In this document: positions 8,628-17,430 of the stretch, piece after piece | Position numbering within the stretch: position 1 is the stretch's first letter | How the letters are laid out: every line of letters begins with the position of its first letter | DNA from: Marinobacter nanhaiticus D15-8W | GTDB taxonomy: Bacteria > Pseudomonadota > Gammaproteobacteria > Pseudomonadales > Oleiphilaceae | Direction: 5' to 3' | Assembly: GCF_036511935.1 (NCBI RefSeq) | Contig: NZ_AP028878.1 | Location: 186,001-250,000, forward strand | DNA: 64,000 bases | The notes under the pieces: model-generated | Database searches by the model: none | Seen by the model: only the letters and a program-made list of their open reading frames with translations | What the model was told of the DNA's origin: nothing | Position numbers and translations under genes: made by a program

Positions 8628-9803
8628 ATGAATGAACATCAGTCGATCCAAGTGACAGATTACTACGATGCCGACACTTTCAAACGCATCAAGGCCTTTG
8701 CCGATACCAAGGAAACACCGTTCCTCGTCGTCGACACGGCAACGATCGATCATCACTACAGCGAACTGGTGGATAATTTCCCGTACGCCAAGGTCTATTA
8801 CGCCGTAAAGGCCAATCCGGCGCCGGAAGTGCTGACCCTGCTGCGGGACAAGGGCTCCAATTTCGACATCGCCTCGATTTACGAGCTGGACAAGGTCATG
8901 GCGCTGGACGTGTCGCCGGATCGCATCAGCTACGGTAACACCATCAAGAAAGCCAAGGACATCCGCTACTTCTACGAGCGCGGCGTGCGGCTGTTCGCCA
9001 CCGACTCCGAAGCCGACCTGCGCAATATCGCCAAGGCGGCACCGGGCTCGAAGATTTACGTGCGTATCCTGACCGAAGGTACCCAGACCGCCGACTGGCC
9101 GCTGTCGCGCAAGTTCGGCTGCCATACCGACATGGCGATGGACCTGCTGATCCTGGCCCGCGACCTGGGCCTGGTGCCCTACGGCGTGTCTTTCCACGTG
9201 GGTTCGCAGCAGCGCGAAATCGGCGCGTGGGACGCGGCCCTGGGCAATGTGAAGGTGATCTTCGACCGTCTGCGCGAAGAAGACGGTATCGAGCTGAAGA
9301 TGATCAACATGGGTGGCGGCTTCCCGGCCAATTACATGACCCGGACCAATGAGCTGGGCACCTACGCGGAAGAGATCGAGCGCTTTATCCGCGAAGACTT
9401 CGGCGACGAATTCCCGGAAATCATTATCGAACCGGGCCGTTCGCTGATTGCCAACGCCGGTATCCTGGTCAGTGAGGTGGTGCTGATTTCCCGCAAATCG
9501 CGCACCGGCCTGCACCGCTGGGTGTTCACCGACGTCGGCAAGTTCTCAGGCCTGATCGAGACCCTGGACGAGTCCATCAAGTTCCCGATCTACACCGAGA
9601 AGACCGGTGAATGTGAGGACGTGGTTATCGCCGGCCCGACCTGTGACAGTGCGGACATTATGTACGAGCACTACAAGTATGGCCTGCCGCTGAACCTGGC
9701 CATGGGCGATCGTATGTACTGGCTGACCACCGGCGCCTACACGACCACCTACAGCGCGGTGTGCTTCAACGGTTTCCCTCCGCTCCAGGATTACTACATC
9801 TAA
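8628..9803 (+). CDS. Type III PLP-dependent decarboxylase (ornithine/lysine decarboxylase type)
   Basis: A 391-residue alanine-racemase-fold decarboxylase. The PLP lysine is in YYAVKANP, the glycine loop is NMGGGFP, the phosphate site is EPGRSL, and the catalytic cysteine is in AGPTCDSAD. The C-terminus (TTGAYTTTYSAVCFNGF) is typical of bacterial and eukaryotic-type ornithine decarboxylases making putrescine. Some relatives act on lysine or diaminopimelate, so specificity is not certain. The start at 8628 has AGAGGAAAG about 11 bases upstream. It stands alone. Confidence 0.85.
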   Translation: MNEHQSIQVTDYYDADTFKRIKAFADTKETPFLVVDTATIDHHYSELVDNFPYAKVYYAVKANPAPEVLTLLRDKGSNFDIASIYELDKVMALDVSPDRISYGNTIKKAKDIRYFYERGVRLFATDSEADLRNIAKAAPGSKIYVRILTEGTQTADWPLSRKFGCHTDMAMDLLILARDLGLVPYGVSFHVGSQQREIGAWDAALGNVKVIFDRLREEDGIELKMINMGGGFPANYMTRTNELGTYAEEIERFIREDFGDEFPEIIIEPGRSLIANAGILVSEVVLISRKSRTGLHRWVFTDVGKFSGLIETLDESIKFPIYTEKTGECEDVVIAGPTCDSADIMYEHYKYGLPLNLAMGDRMYWLTTGAYTTTYSAVCFNGFPPLQDYYI

Positions 9804-9957
9804 AACGGTCAGCATAGGCGCGTAGCCTGGACCGAATAGCGCGGCCAGTTGGATTCGTCCTGCTGGCCGTGCGCCCATCCAGCCCTTAAACTCTCTGTAT
9901 CTGGTTGGCCCCTCATTCTGCTGTCCAGTATTGGTTGCAGGGATAGAACAATAGTCC

Positions 9958-10884
9958 ATGGCGAGATGTTTGTTGTTCGCGCTGATATGTCTGCCGTTGT
10001 GGGTCCATGCGGAGATCTACCGCTACACCGACGAGAACGGCGTGGTGCACTTTGGCGATCGCAAGGTCCAGGGCCGGCAACAGGAAGAGGTCAAGGTCCG
10101 TGGCGGCGACTCCGACTGGCAGCGCTACCAGATCGATATCGTGACCGACGGCGGCGTGATATTGACGGATGCCGAGCGTGAGCGGATCGAGGCGGACGTC
10201 AACCATGTCTATCGCTTCTTCGACGATATCCTCTATTTCGACCTGTTCCGCACGGTGCCGGTCAATATCCTGATCCTGCCGGATCATGCCAGTTACCAGC
10301 GCTACCTGAGCCGGCACATTAACGGCACGGTGCCACCCTCCTACGGTGTCTTTCTTGGCGCCACCCACCAGATCGTGGTCTATATTCGCGAAGAGGAGCG
10401 TGACGCCACCTTCCGCACGATCAGCCATGAAACCGGTCATGCCGTGCTGGCCTCCCTGGCCAACTACATGCCGGCCTGGCTCAACGAGGGGCTGGCGGAG
10501 CAGATGGAAATGCTGGCGCGCGAGGGAGATCACCTGGTGATCCGTGCCCACCCGGGCAATACCAAGGTGGTCAATTACCTGCGCGAGCGGCACCTGCTGT
10601 CGAACGTGGAGGATTTCCTCGCCATGCAGAGCGTCGACTGGCGCAACCACTACATCGACCGGGGCTATTCGCTTCAGGCCCAGACCGGCGAGTTCGTGTA
10701 CTTCCTGCTGTCGACGCCGACAGGCCGCAGCTTCCTCACCCGACTGATCCACCAGTACAAGCGTGGAGATCGCACGCTGGCGGCCTACCTGGTGGACGAA
10801 CATTATGTTGGCGGCATGCGCGTCATGCAGGACAATTGGGCGCTTTGGCTGCAGGGGCGCCGCACCGACGTCATCACCTTTTAG
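9958..10884 (+). CDS. Secreted DUF4124 / gluzincin metalloprotease-like protein
   Basis: A 308-residue protein with a signal peptide (about residues 1-18) and a DUF4124 module (EIYRYTDENGVVHFGDR). A peptidase-MA-like domain follows, with the zinc motif HETGH (His157, Glu158, His161) and a likely third ligand Glu177 in LNEGLAEQ. These features suggest an active periplasmic or outer-membrane zinc metallopeptidase acting on an unknown target, perhaps the cell wall. DUF4124 is a small cell-envelope domain of unknown role. It precedes terC by 55 bases on the same strand and may be cotranscribed. Confidence 0.75.
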   Translation: MARCLLFALICLPLWVHAEIYRYTDENGVVHFGDRKVQGRQQEEVKVRGGDSDWQRYQIDIVTDGGVILTDAERERIEADVNHVYRFFDDILYFDLFRTVPVNILILPDHASYQRYLSRHINGTVPPSYGVFLGATHQIVVYIREEERDATFRTISHETGHAVLASLANYMPAWLNEGLAEQMEMLAREGDHLVIRAHPGNTKVVNYLRERHLLSNVEDFLAMQSVDWRNHYIDRGYSLQAQTGEFVYFLLSTPTGRSFLTRLIHQYKRGDRTLAAYLVDEHYVGGMRVMQDNWALWLQGRRTDVITF

Positions 10885-10939
10885 TCAACCGCGCTGGATA
10901 TCATTCACTCCGGAAAAACGATAAACGAGGACGGACACC

Positions 10940-11713
10940 ATGATCGAGTGGTTTACCTGGATCAGTGACCCCCAGGCCTGGATTGCCCTGGCGACGCTGG
11001 CACTGCTGGAGATCGTGCTGGGCATCGACAACATCATCTTCATATCCATCCTGGTGGGGCGCTTGCCGGAACACCAGCGCAACAGGGCCCGGGTCATTGG
11101 CCTCGGGCTGGCGATGGTGACCCGTATCCTGCTGCTGTTTTCCCTGGCCTGGGTGATGACGCTAACGAGTCCGCTGTTTACGGTCATGGCGCAGGAAATA
11201 TCCGGCCGTGACCTCATACTGATCCTCGGCGGTCTGTTCCTGCTCGGTAAGAGTGTGCATGAAATCCATAACAGTCTGGAGGGAACCGAAGAGCACGCCA
11301 GCGCGAAGGCCATGGCCAGCTTTGGCGCCATCCTTGCCCAGATTGCGGTCATTGATATCGTATTCAGTCTGGATTCGGTCATTACCGCCGTCGGCATGGC
11401 CGAAGATGTGGCGGTCATGGTGATCGCTGTAATCATTGCGGTCGGCGTGATGATGATTGCGGCCAAACCGATCGGGGAGTTCGTTGACGATCACCCGACC
11501 ATCAAGATGCTGGCATTGAGCTTCCTGATCCTGGTGGGCGTAGCCCTGCTGGGCGAAGGCTTCGACATGCATATCCCGAAGGGCTATATCTACTTCGCCA
11601 TGGCCTTCTCCTTCGGTGTTGAGATCCTCAACCTGCGCATGCGCAAGAAGGCGCGGGACAAGGTGCGGCTGCACCACCCCATCGTGGAGGACGGCAAGGA
11701 CAGTACACACTAA
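10940..11713 (+). CDS. TerC family integral membrane protein
   Basis: A 257-residue protein with about seven hydrophobic segments. It has the TerC signatures LLEIVLGIDNIIFISILVG near the N-terminus and IDIVFSLDSVITAVG in the middle, both carrying the conserved membrane acidic residues. TerC/Alx/YoaE-type proteins are linked to metal (Mn) export or tellurite resistance; the ion here is unknown. A good GAGGA site lies upstream of ATG 10940. A terminator follows at 11731. Confidence 0.88.
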   Translation: MIEWFTWISDPQAWIALATLALLEIVLGIDNIIFISILVGRLPEHQRNRARVIGLGLAMVTRILLLFSLAWVMTLTSPLFTVMAQEISGRDLILILGGLFLLGKSVHEIHNSLEGTEEHASAKAMASFGAILAQIAVIDIVFSLDSVITAVGMAEDVAVMVIAVIIAVGVMMIAAKPIGEFVDDHPTIKMLALSFLILVGVALLGEGFDMHIPKGYIYFAMAFSFGVEILNLRMRKKARDKVRLHHPIVEDGKDSTH

Positions 11714-11730
11714 TCCCTGCCTGAGGTAAG

Positions 11731-11769
11731 CGGGCCTGGAGGTAGTGGCCACCAGGCCCGTGTTGTTTT
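11731..11769 (+). terminator. Intrinsic terminator after the terC-family gene
   Basis: CGGGCCTGG (11731-11739) pairs with CCAGGCCCG (11752-11760), followed by TGTTGTTTTG. It lies just after the terC stop and before the convergent MFS gene. Confidence 0.72.
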
Positions 11770-11833
11770 GCGCTTGCCTGTAGCGTGTAGCGTGCACAGG
11801 GGCGTCGAGCGTACGCCATCCAGATCAAAGAAA

Positions 11834-13054
11834 TTATTTAGTCTCGAGGCGATAACCGTCCCGGTCGGCCGGCTGGGTAGGCCGCTTTCGCAGGTCGAGG
11901 GTGAGCGCCAGGGGCAGGACCAACAGCGCGTAGACGATGAGTGTGACCAGTGCGTGATTGGGGTTGCCGGTGCGGTCTGCGATGAGGCCACCGAGCATGG
12001 GAATGACGAACGCCAGGGTATAGCCGATGGTAAAGTTCCCCGCCGCCAGCCGACCGGTATCCTCGGCATGGCTGACCAGCGGCGGCAGCGCGACCAGCAG
12101 GATCAGCAGGAAGGCAGACGTGAGGCTCATGAGGAACGCGAAGGCGATGCTGGGCACACCGGTCGTGACCAGGAACAGGCCAAGTGTGGCCGCGGCAAGG
12201 GCCAGCATCACCACGATCAACGAACGCCGCCCCACCCAGTAGCGGGAGGTCTTGAGCATCACCAGCGACGCAATGACCTGGGCCAGGTTGAACCAGAACA
12301 GCGCCCGGTCCAGGGTTTCGAGCGCGTCACGCTGTTCGAGGATGCTGGACATATAGGCGTTGGTCCCGAAGAACAGGGCGCTGGAGGCGCCGAGCAACAA
12401 ACCCAGCTTCCACGTGAGCGGGTTGCGCCAGTCCGGCACCCAGGCCGGACGCGCGGCCCGAGTTCGTCTCCGGCTGCGCGGCAGGAACAGCAGGCCAGCC
12501 ACCAGCAACCCCGGTAGGGACCACGCCGCCAGGGTCAGCCGCCAGCTCTCGCCGGTCAGGGGCATCAACACCGGCAGGGTGACGCCGGCGCCGATAAACT
12601 CACCCATCAGCATCCCGTTCATGTACACCGAGGTCCCCAGGGCCAGGTGGACGGGCTTGAGCCAGACCGTTAGCAGCGCGGGCAGTGCGGGCTGCATGAC
12701 CGCAATGCCCAGTCCCATAACCGCGCTGGCCGCCAGCAGCGTAACGGTATCGGGAGCAAGCCCGCGCAAACTGGAACCTGCGACCACCACCATGAGTGCA
12801 AGCGCCAGGGTGCTACGAGCGCCGATGCGGGAAATGGCAAGCGAGCCCGGCATGGCGCCCACTGCGAGCATCAGCACGGGTACGGTAGTGAGGGCACCGG
12901 TAAGCGCCTGGGATAGCGAGAGGTCGTCAGCAATAAACGGCGCCAGGGGCGGCGCCACGAGAACCGGAATCCGTAGGTAGAGCCCGGCCAGCCACAGCAG
13001 GGCCAGAACAGGAAAGACTTCGCGGATGGCAGGTTGGGCGTTGCTTTCAGACAT
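11834..13054 (-). CDS. MFS transporter, CynX/NimT-like
   Basis: About 406 residues with twelve probable membrane helices. The start VLALLWLAGLYLRIPVLVAPPLAPFIADDL and the following VPVLMLAVGAMPGSLAISRIG resemble the CynX/NimT (cyanate or nitroimidazole) branch of the major facilitator superfamily. The substrate is not deducible. ATG 13054 is chosen because the family similarity begins there, but it sits 2 bases after a T-run and lacks a clear ribosome site. TTG 13114, with GGGAGG at 13129-13134, is an alternative. A large inverted repeat covers the leader, and the TonB receptor gene is upstream on the same strand. Confidence 0.82.
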   Translation of the reverse strand: MSESNAQPAIREVFPVLALLWLAGLYLRIPVLVAPPLAPFIADDLSLSQALTGALTTVPVLMLAVGAMPGSLAISRIGARSTLALALMVVVAGSSLRGLAPDTVTLLAASAVMGLGIAVMQPALPALLTVWLKPVHLALGTSVYMNGMLMGEFIGAGVTLPVLMPLTGESWRLTLAAWSLPGLLVAGLLFLPRSRRRTRAARPAWVPDWRNPLTWKLGLLLGASSALFFGTNAYMSSILEQRDALETLDRALFWFNLAQVIASLVMLKTSRYWVGRRSLIVVMLALAAATLGLFLVTTGVPSIAFAFLMSLTSAFLLILLVALPPLVSHAEDTGRLAAGNFTIGYTLAFVIPMLGGLIADRTGNPNHALVTLIVYALLVLPLALTLDLRKRPTQPADRDGYRLETK

Positions 13055-13056
13055 GA

Positions 13057-13122
13057 AAACGGGGTTGCCGGTGACCAGACTGGATAAAAAAGGGCATCCA
13101 GTCTGCCTCAACAACCCCGTTT
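13057..13122 (-). terminator. Nested inverted repeat between TonB-receptor and MFS genes, terminator or attenuator-like
   Basis: Outer arms AAACGGGGTTG (13057-13067) and CAACCCCGTTT (13112-13122) enclose inner arms CAGACTGGAT (13076-13085) and ATCCAGTCTG (13096-13105). Read on the minus strand the outer stem ends in TTTTC, two bases before the MFS ATG. It could terminate the receptor transcript or attenuate transport-gene expression. Confidence 0.6.
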
Positions 13123-13159
13123 GGGAAACCTCCCGGGTTATGGGAGATGAAGTGGCGGC

Positions 13160-15232
13160 TTACCAGTTATAGCTCACGCTTCCGATTATGCTGCGGGACT
13201 CGCCGTAATAGCACCAGTAATCGCAGCCCGCAATGTATTCTTTATCTGCAACGTTATTGATATTGAGTTGAGTACTCCAATGCTCATCAATGTCATAACT
13301 CGCCATGACGTCAAAGACCGTATAAGACTTAACCACAGTGTCACCGTCCTTGCTCTCCCCCACGTAACGGGCTCCGCCTCCAACTTTCAATCCGGGGGCC
13401 AGGTTGGCAAGGGTGTAGTCCAGCCAAGCAGAAGCCATATGGCGTGGAATCAGCGGGACATGACTTTCGGTATTATTAGCCTTATCCTTCGTCTCGGAAT
13501 CGGTATAGGTGTAGGCAGCTAACATTTGGAGCTGTGGAGTCAGATAAGCTACGCCTTCCAACTCAAATCCACGGGATTCTCGCTCGCCAGCCTGAATCTG
13601 TACTCCACCCCCACCCGGTGCAGTCACCAAAGAGTTCTCTTGAGAAATATCGAATACCGCAGCGGTAATATAACCGTCTAGATTACGTGGTGCGTATTTG
13701 AAGCCGGCTTCATATTGTTTGCCGGTAATAGGATCATAGAGTTGACCATTTTCATCAGTTTGAGTTTGTGGCTCGAATGACTCCGAATAGCTGATATAAG
13801 GTGACACCCCGTTGCTGGCCAAGTACATGAGGCCAGCCGACCAGGTGACTTCCTCGACATCTGCCTGCCTCAATTCGTCATTGGTGACGTCAAGGTTGTC
13901 TGTTTCTGAGTGGTCATATCGGGCCGATCCAAGCAAAATCCAACGATCATCAATCCTGAGTTGGTCTTGGATATAAACACCTGTCTGCTGTTTATCTATA
14001 TCTCGTGTGATGAGCAACGACGGGTCCACGGGTGCATAGTTCCCATATACAGGATCAAACACGTCTAACGGTTGCCCGAAGGGATATTCGTTTGCTACCG
14101 GTAGTTCTTTGCCGTTAGTACCAAGGTTTTGGTAGTCGATACCGATGAGAAGAGTATTCTCGGTGCGCTCGGTGTAGAAGTTCCCAATCAAGTGGTTGTC
14201 TATCGTCCAGCTGCGTGTACGGCCGTCGCGATAAACGATGCCGCGGTCCACGCGCCGATCATCTACCATGAAGAATGCATAGCTGCTGCGCAAATCGAGA
14301 TCTAACCGGTTATAGCGGGCTTTCTGTTCGAACGTCCAGGTATCGTTAAAGTCATGCCGGAGCTCGTAACCTATCGCGGCTTGTTCGCGATTATTCTGGT
14401 CATAACCCGGCTCACCCAGGTTCGTTTCAGGATCGATTTTTCCGTACGGCGTGTTTTCAACCGTGCCGTACTTGGTTTTGAACGAGTTGGTGGGTACGGC
14501 GTCGTCTTTTTGGAAACTGGCTAGAACTGTTAGTTGTGTCCTTTCCCCAATATCAAACTCGAAAGAGGGTGCAACGTAATACCGTTCATTCTCAGTTTTG
14601 TTGATGTCGCCTTCGCGGTACTTGTAGAGACCGACCATGCGGTAGCGGGCGTCTTCAGTTAGCTCGCCCGAGCTATCCAAAGCAACTTGGCGATGCTCAC
14701 GGTTGCCAGCCTGGACCTGGATCTGGCCTTTTGGATCGTCAGTCGGGCGTTTGCTGATAACGTTGATCACACCACCGGGGGGTGCTTCACCATATAGGAT
14801 TGATGCAGGCCCCTTGAGCAATTCGACCCGCTCAATACCGTAGGGCTCTGGCAACCATTGATAATAGCCTTCGCGATAGATGCGCAGCCCGTCCTGATAG
14901 GTAGACTGATCGAAACCGCGGACTTTGAACCAATCCGTGTCATTGTCCGCGCCATACATTCCTGAAAGCACGCCTGCGCGATAGCGGAATGTTTCGTCCA
15001 AAGACTGAACATTCCGTTCTTCCAGCTCTTCGCGCTCGACCACCGAAGCCGGACGCGGCGTTTCCACCAGCGGCGCTTCGACTTTCAAGGCCGTGTCGGT
15101 AACCACCAGCGCATCGAGTGCAGTGGTATCGCCCTGGGCCAGCGTAACGGGTGCAATACCTATCAGGGCGAGCGGCAGGGCATTCCGGACGGCGCGGGTC
15201 AGGCGACGAACAGGGACGGAGGGCAACGGCAT
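13160..15232 (-). CDS. TonB-dependent siderophore receptor (FoxA/FhuA-like)
   Basis: A 690-residue outer membrane receptor with a signal peptide (about residues 1-33) and a plug domain ([31 protein letters not shown] appears in pieces around residues 115-150). A 22-strand barrel follows, ending in the aromatic terminus SVSYNW. It fits siderophore receptors of the FoxA/FhuA/FpvA type; the ligand is unknown. Base composition drops to about 42% G+C by hand count in 13681-13800, well below its neighbours, suggesting horizontal acquisition. ATG 15232 has GAGG upstream. A dyad at 15337 may be the operator. Confidence 0.88.
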   Translation of the reverse strand: [690 protein letters not shown]

Positions 15233-15336
15233 GGGAATAACCTCGATCGTGCAGACGGGATATGGGGTTGCGGCCAGGGCAGTCCGCATGGACCGATGGC
15301 GCATAGCGCCAAATAGTATTAAGTACCGTTAATTAA

Positions 15337-15351
15337 TGCAAATAATTCGCA
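15337..15351. promoter_or_regulatory. Candidate Fur-like operator upstream of the siderophore receptor
   Basis: TGCAAATAATTCGCA is an imperfect 7-1-7 dyad and matches 10 of 14 positions of the Fur-type TGATAATNATTATCA. It lies about 105 bases upstream of the receptor start in an AT-rich stretch. The match is moderate, so another regulator is possible. Confidence 0.35.
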
Positions 15352-15432
15352 ATAGCGAGTTGTTTGCGATTTAGGTGGCGCTGTTTGGGCCGGAGTTTCA
15401 GGAGGTATCGTCAGGCAAGGGAAGATGAGGAG

Positions 15433-15457
15433 CGGACCTCCGCGAGCAGGAGGTCCG
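15433..15457. terminator. Stem-loop downstream of ectC
   Basis: CGGACCTCC (15433-15441) and GGAGGTCCG (15449-15457) form a perfect 9-bp stem with a 7-base loop, about 40 bases after the ectC stop. There is no good U-tract on the minus strand, so termination efficiency is uncertain. Confidence 0.4.
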
Positions 15458-15495
15458 GTAACACTTTTAAAGACGGTCAGCCTTTCAGCCGTCGA

Positions 15496-15894
15496 TCAGT
15501 CTTCGACCAGGTTGTAGGCGCCGTCTTCATCGTGGGTCTCGCGACCTGTGACCGGCGGGTTGAAGGCGCAGATCAGTCGCATATCTTCGGAGCCACCACG
15601 CAGGATGTGACGATCGTGGTTATCGAGTGCGTACAGGATGCCATCGTGGATGTCGTGAACTTCACCTGTTTCCAGGTCTTCGATTGTGCCGTTGCCGGCA
15701 ACGCAATAGACCGCTTCCAGATGGTTCTTGTACCAGAACTTGAACTCACTGTTGGCGGGGATAATGGTTTCGTGCATGGAGAACCCCATGCCGTCTTTCT
15801 TGAGCAGTAGCCGGCGGCTGTTCCAGGGGCGCTCGCCCGGACCGAATACGTCAGCTTCACTTCCAATGATCTTCTGAAGGTCAACAATTTTCAT
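15496..15894 (-). CDS. ectC: L-ectoine synthase (EctC), solitary copy
   Basis: A 132-residue cupin enzyme predicted to cyclise N-acetyl-diaminobutyrate to ectoine. Supporting motifs are the RLLLKKDGMGFSMHET strand, NHLEAVYCVAGNGTIEDL with the likely metal-binding Glu, and LYALDNHDRHILR with the Tyr and His ligands known in the family, then FNPPVTG near the end. The length is normal. It is not in the ectA-ectB-ask cluster, which lies about 34 kb away. It has its own candidate promoter and a GAGGAT ribosome site. It could be the functional third gene or an extra orphan EctC. Confidence 0.88.
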   Translation of the reverse strand: MKIVDLQKIIGSEADVFGPGERPWNSRRLLLKKDGMGFSMHETIIPANSEFKFWYKNHLEAVYCVAGNGTIEDLETGEVHDIHDGILYALDNHDRHILRGGSEDMRLICAFNPPVTGRETHDEDGAYNLVED

Positions 15895-15933
15895 GGGACG
15901 TTATCCTCATTTTTTGAGCCTCGGACAAGCGTA

Positions 15934-15961
15934 ATAGTATAAACATGTCCGTTTCTGGCAA
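15934..15961 (-). promoter_or_regulatory. Candidate sigma-70-type promoter of ectC
   Basis: On the minus strand, TTGCCA (-35, 15956-15961) is 16 bases from TACTAT (-10, 15934-15939), about 40 bases upstream of the ectC ATG. It supports independent transcription of ectC. Confidence 0.5.
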
Positions 15962-15975
15962 TTCAAATGCAAAGC

Positions 15976-17430
15976 TCATGAATGCGCCCTCCCTGGCCCT
16001 TTCCGGAACTGCTCCTGCCACTGTTCGAATGCATCCATCGACTCACTGACGACCTGGATCCAGTGAGTATGTCGGCGGCCGTCGGTCGTACCCTTGCCCA
16101 GACGCTGTACAAGGCCCTGCAGCTCGCGCTGGCGGTCCCTGGACAACTGTTCCAGCCAATGGCTCTCGGTGTTCTCCAGCGCCATGGGCGAACGCCCGGC
16201 ATGGTTGCGATGACTGATCTGATACCAGTGGTTTAATGCTCTTCCAAGTATGACATAGGCAAATTGAAGGTCGGCCACCGGTCCATAACGCAGTGTCTGT
16301 CGGTCGCCGAGGAGCGGGCCGAAGGACCACTTGGCCAGGCGGTCTGCGTAAAAATAGCTGCTGGCCGCACCAATAACGCCACCCAGGAGCGCGCCGGTGC
16401 CGAAGGAGGCACCGAACGTCAGGGCGTCGATTCCGACACCACCCAACGCGCCTGCGCCGAAGCCTGCGGTAGCGAGATAGGTTCGGCTGACGCCCCAGGC
16501 AGCACGACTGCGCTGGCTGAACAGGTCATCATTCTGCCAGTCCAGGTCCCGTTCCTGGCGCTGTATGCGGTGATGCTGGTAGAGACCTTCGATGGCATGC
16601 CGCAGTTGCCGCTCGCGCTTGCGCTGGGCATCGAGCCAGCGCTGCTGCAGATGTCGGCGGGAATCGCTGCGAGGCTCGTGGGTGCTCTCGATGGCGGAGA
16701 CCTGGAGCTGCATCATGTCGCTCAAGGCATGGACGATAAGCTCCGCTGCCTGTTCGTGACGTTGCTGGCGCTGGCGTTCGAGGTGCGTGGTGGCCGTGCC
16801 GAGCAGCTTTTCCCAACGGGGCTCCAGTTGGCCGAAGGCGCGCAATAGTCCCAGGTGCTGTTCGAACGGCGCGGTCACCGCGTTGAAGCGCCGGACAATG
16901 CGGAAGTACTGGCCCAGGGCGTTTTCCCAGTCGTTGCTGTGGTCGTCGCTACCGATCGCATTGATCAGGGCCAGGCTGGGCCGGCCGGTCCACTGCAGGA
17001 TGGTCATCTCTGCTTCATTGGCCGGACTGTAGGGCACCGAACCGTCGACCACGTAGATGATGCCGGCCTGTTGCTCGATGATCGGCGCGAGTAGCTCGCA
17101 CTCGTCATGGAACTGCGGATCGTCCCGGTGCTGGTGGTAAAAAGCGCGCACCGTATCCGGTCTGTCGGAGGCCGAGGCGCTATGCGCTTCCAGCCATGCC
17201 AGTACCCTGCGTGGGCGCTGGAAGCCGGGCGTATCGACCAGATTATAAAGGGTTTCGCCGTCCACCTTGAGTGGAAAAGCCTGGCTTTCCCGGGTGGTGC
17301 CCGGCTCCATGGCGATGGCGATGCTGTCGTTCTGGGACAGGGTGGCCACCACGCTGGATTTGCCGCGGTTGGGATGCCCGACGATGGCAAAGGTGGGGGC
17401 TGTGCGGGTTAGCGTCGTGGCATCAGCCAT
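15976..17430 (-). CDS. GTPase with C-terminal DUF3482 domain
   Basis: A 484-residue protein with an N-terminal Era/TrmE-like G domain: P-loop GHPNRGKSS, switch region PGTTRES, G3 VDTPG, and a likely G4 replaced by LINAIGSDD. The C-terminal half is DUF3482, with a coiled arginine-rich stretch, then a glycine-rich hydrophobic hairpin (about residues 315-360: AGFGAGALGGVGIDALTFGA and following) suited to membrane association. Function is unknown. Its start overlaps the DUF2868 gene by 8 bases, so the pair is likely coupled. Confidence 0.82.
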   Translation of the reverse strand: MADATTLTRTAPTFAIVGHPNRGKSSVVATLSQNDSIAIAMEPGTTRESQAFPLKVDGETLYNLVDTPGFQRPRRVLAWLEAHSASASDRPDTVRAFYHQHRDDPQFHDECELLAPIIEQQAGIIYVVDGSVPYSPANEAEMTILQWTGRPSLALINAIGSDDHSNDWENALGQYFRIVRRFNAVTAPFEQHLGLLRAFGQLEPRWEKLLGTATTHLERQRQQRHEQAAELIVHALSDMMQLQVSAIESTHEPRSDSRRHLQQRWLDAQRKRERQLRHAIEGLYQHHRIQRQERDLDWQNDDLFSQRSRAAWGVSRTYLATAGFGAGALGGVGIDALTFGASFGTGALLGGVIGAASSYFYADRLAKWSFGPLLGDRQTLRYGPVADLQFAYVILGRALNHWYQISHRNHAGRSPMALENTESHWLEQLSRDRQRELQGLVQRLGKGTTDGRRHTHWIQVVSESMDAFEQWQEQFRKGPGRAHS

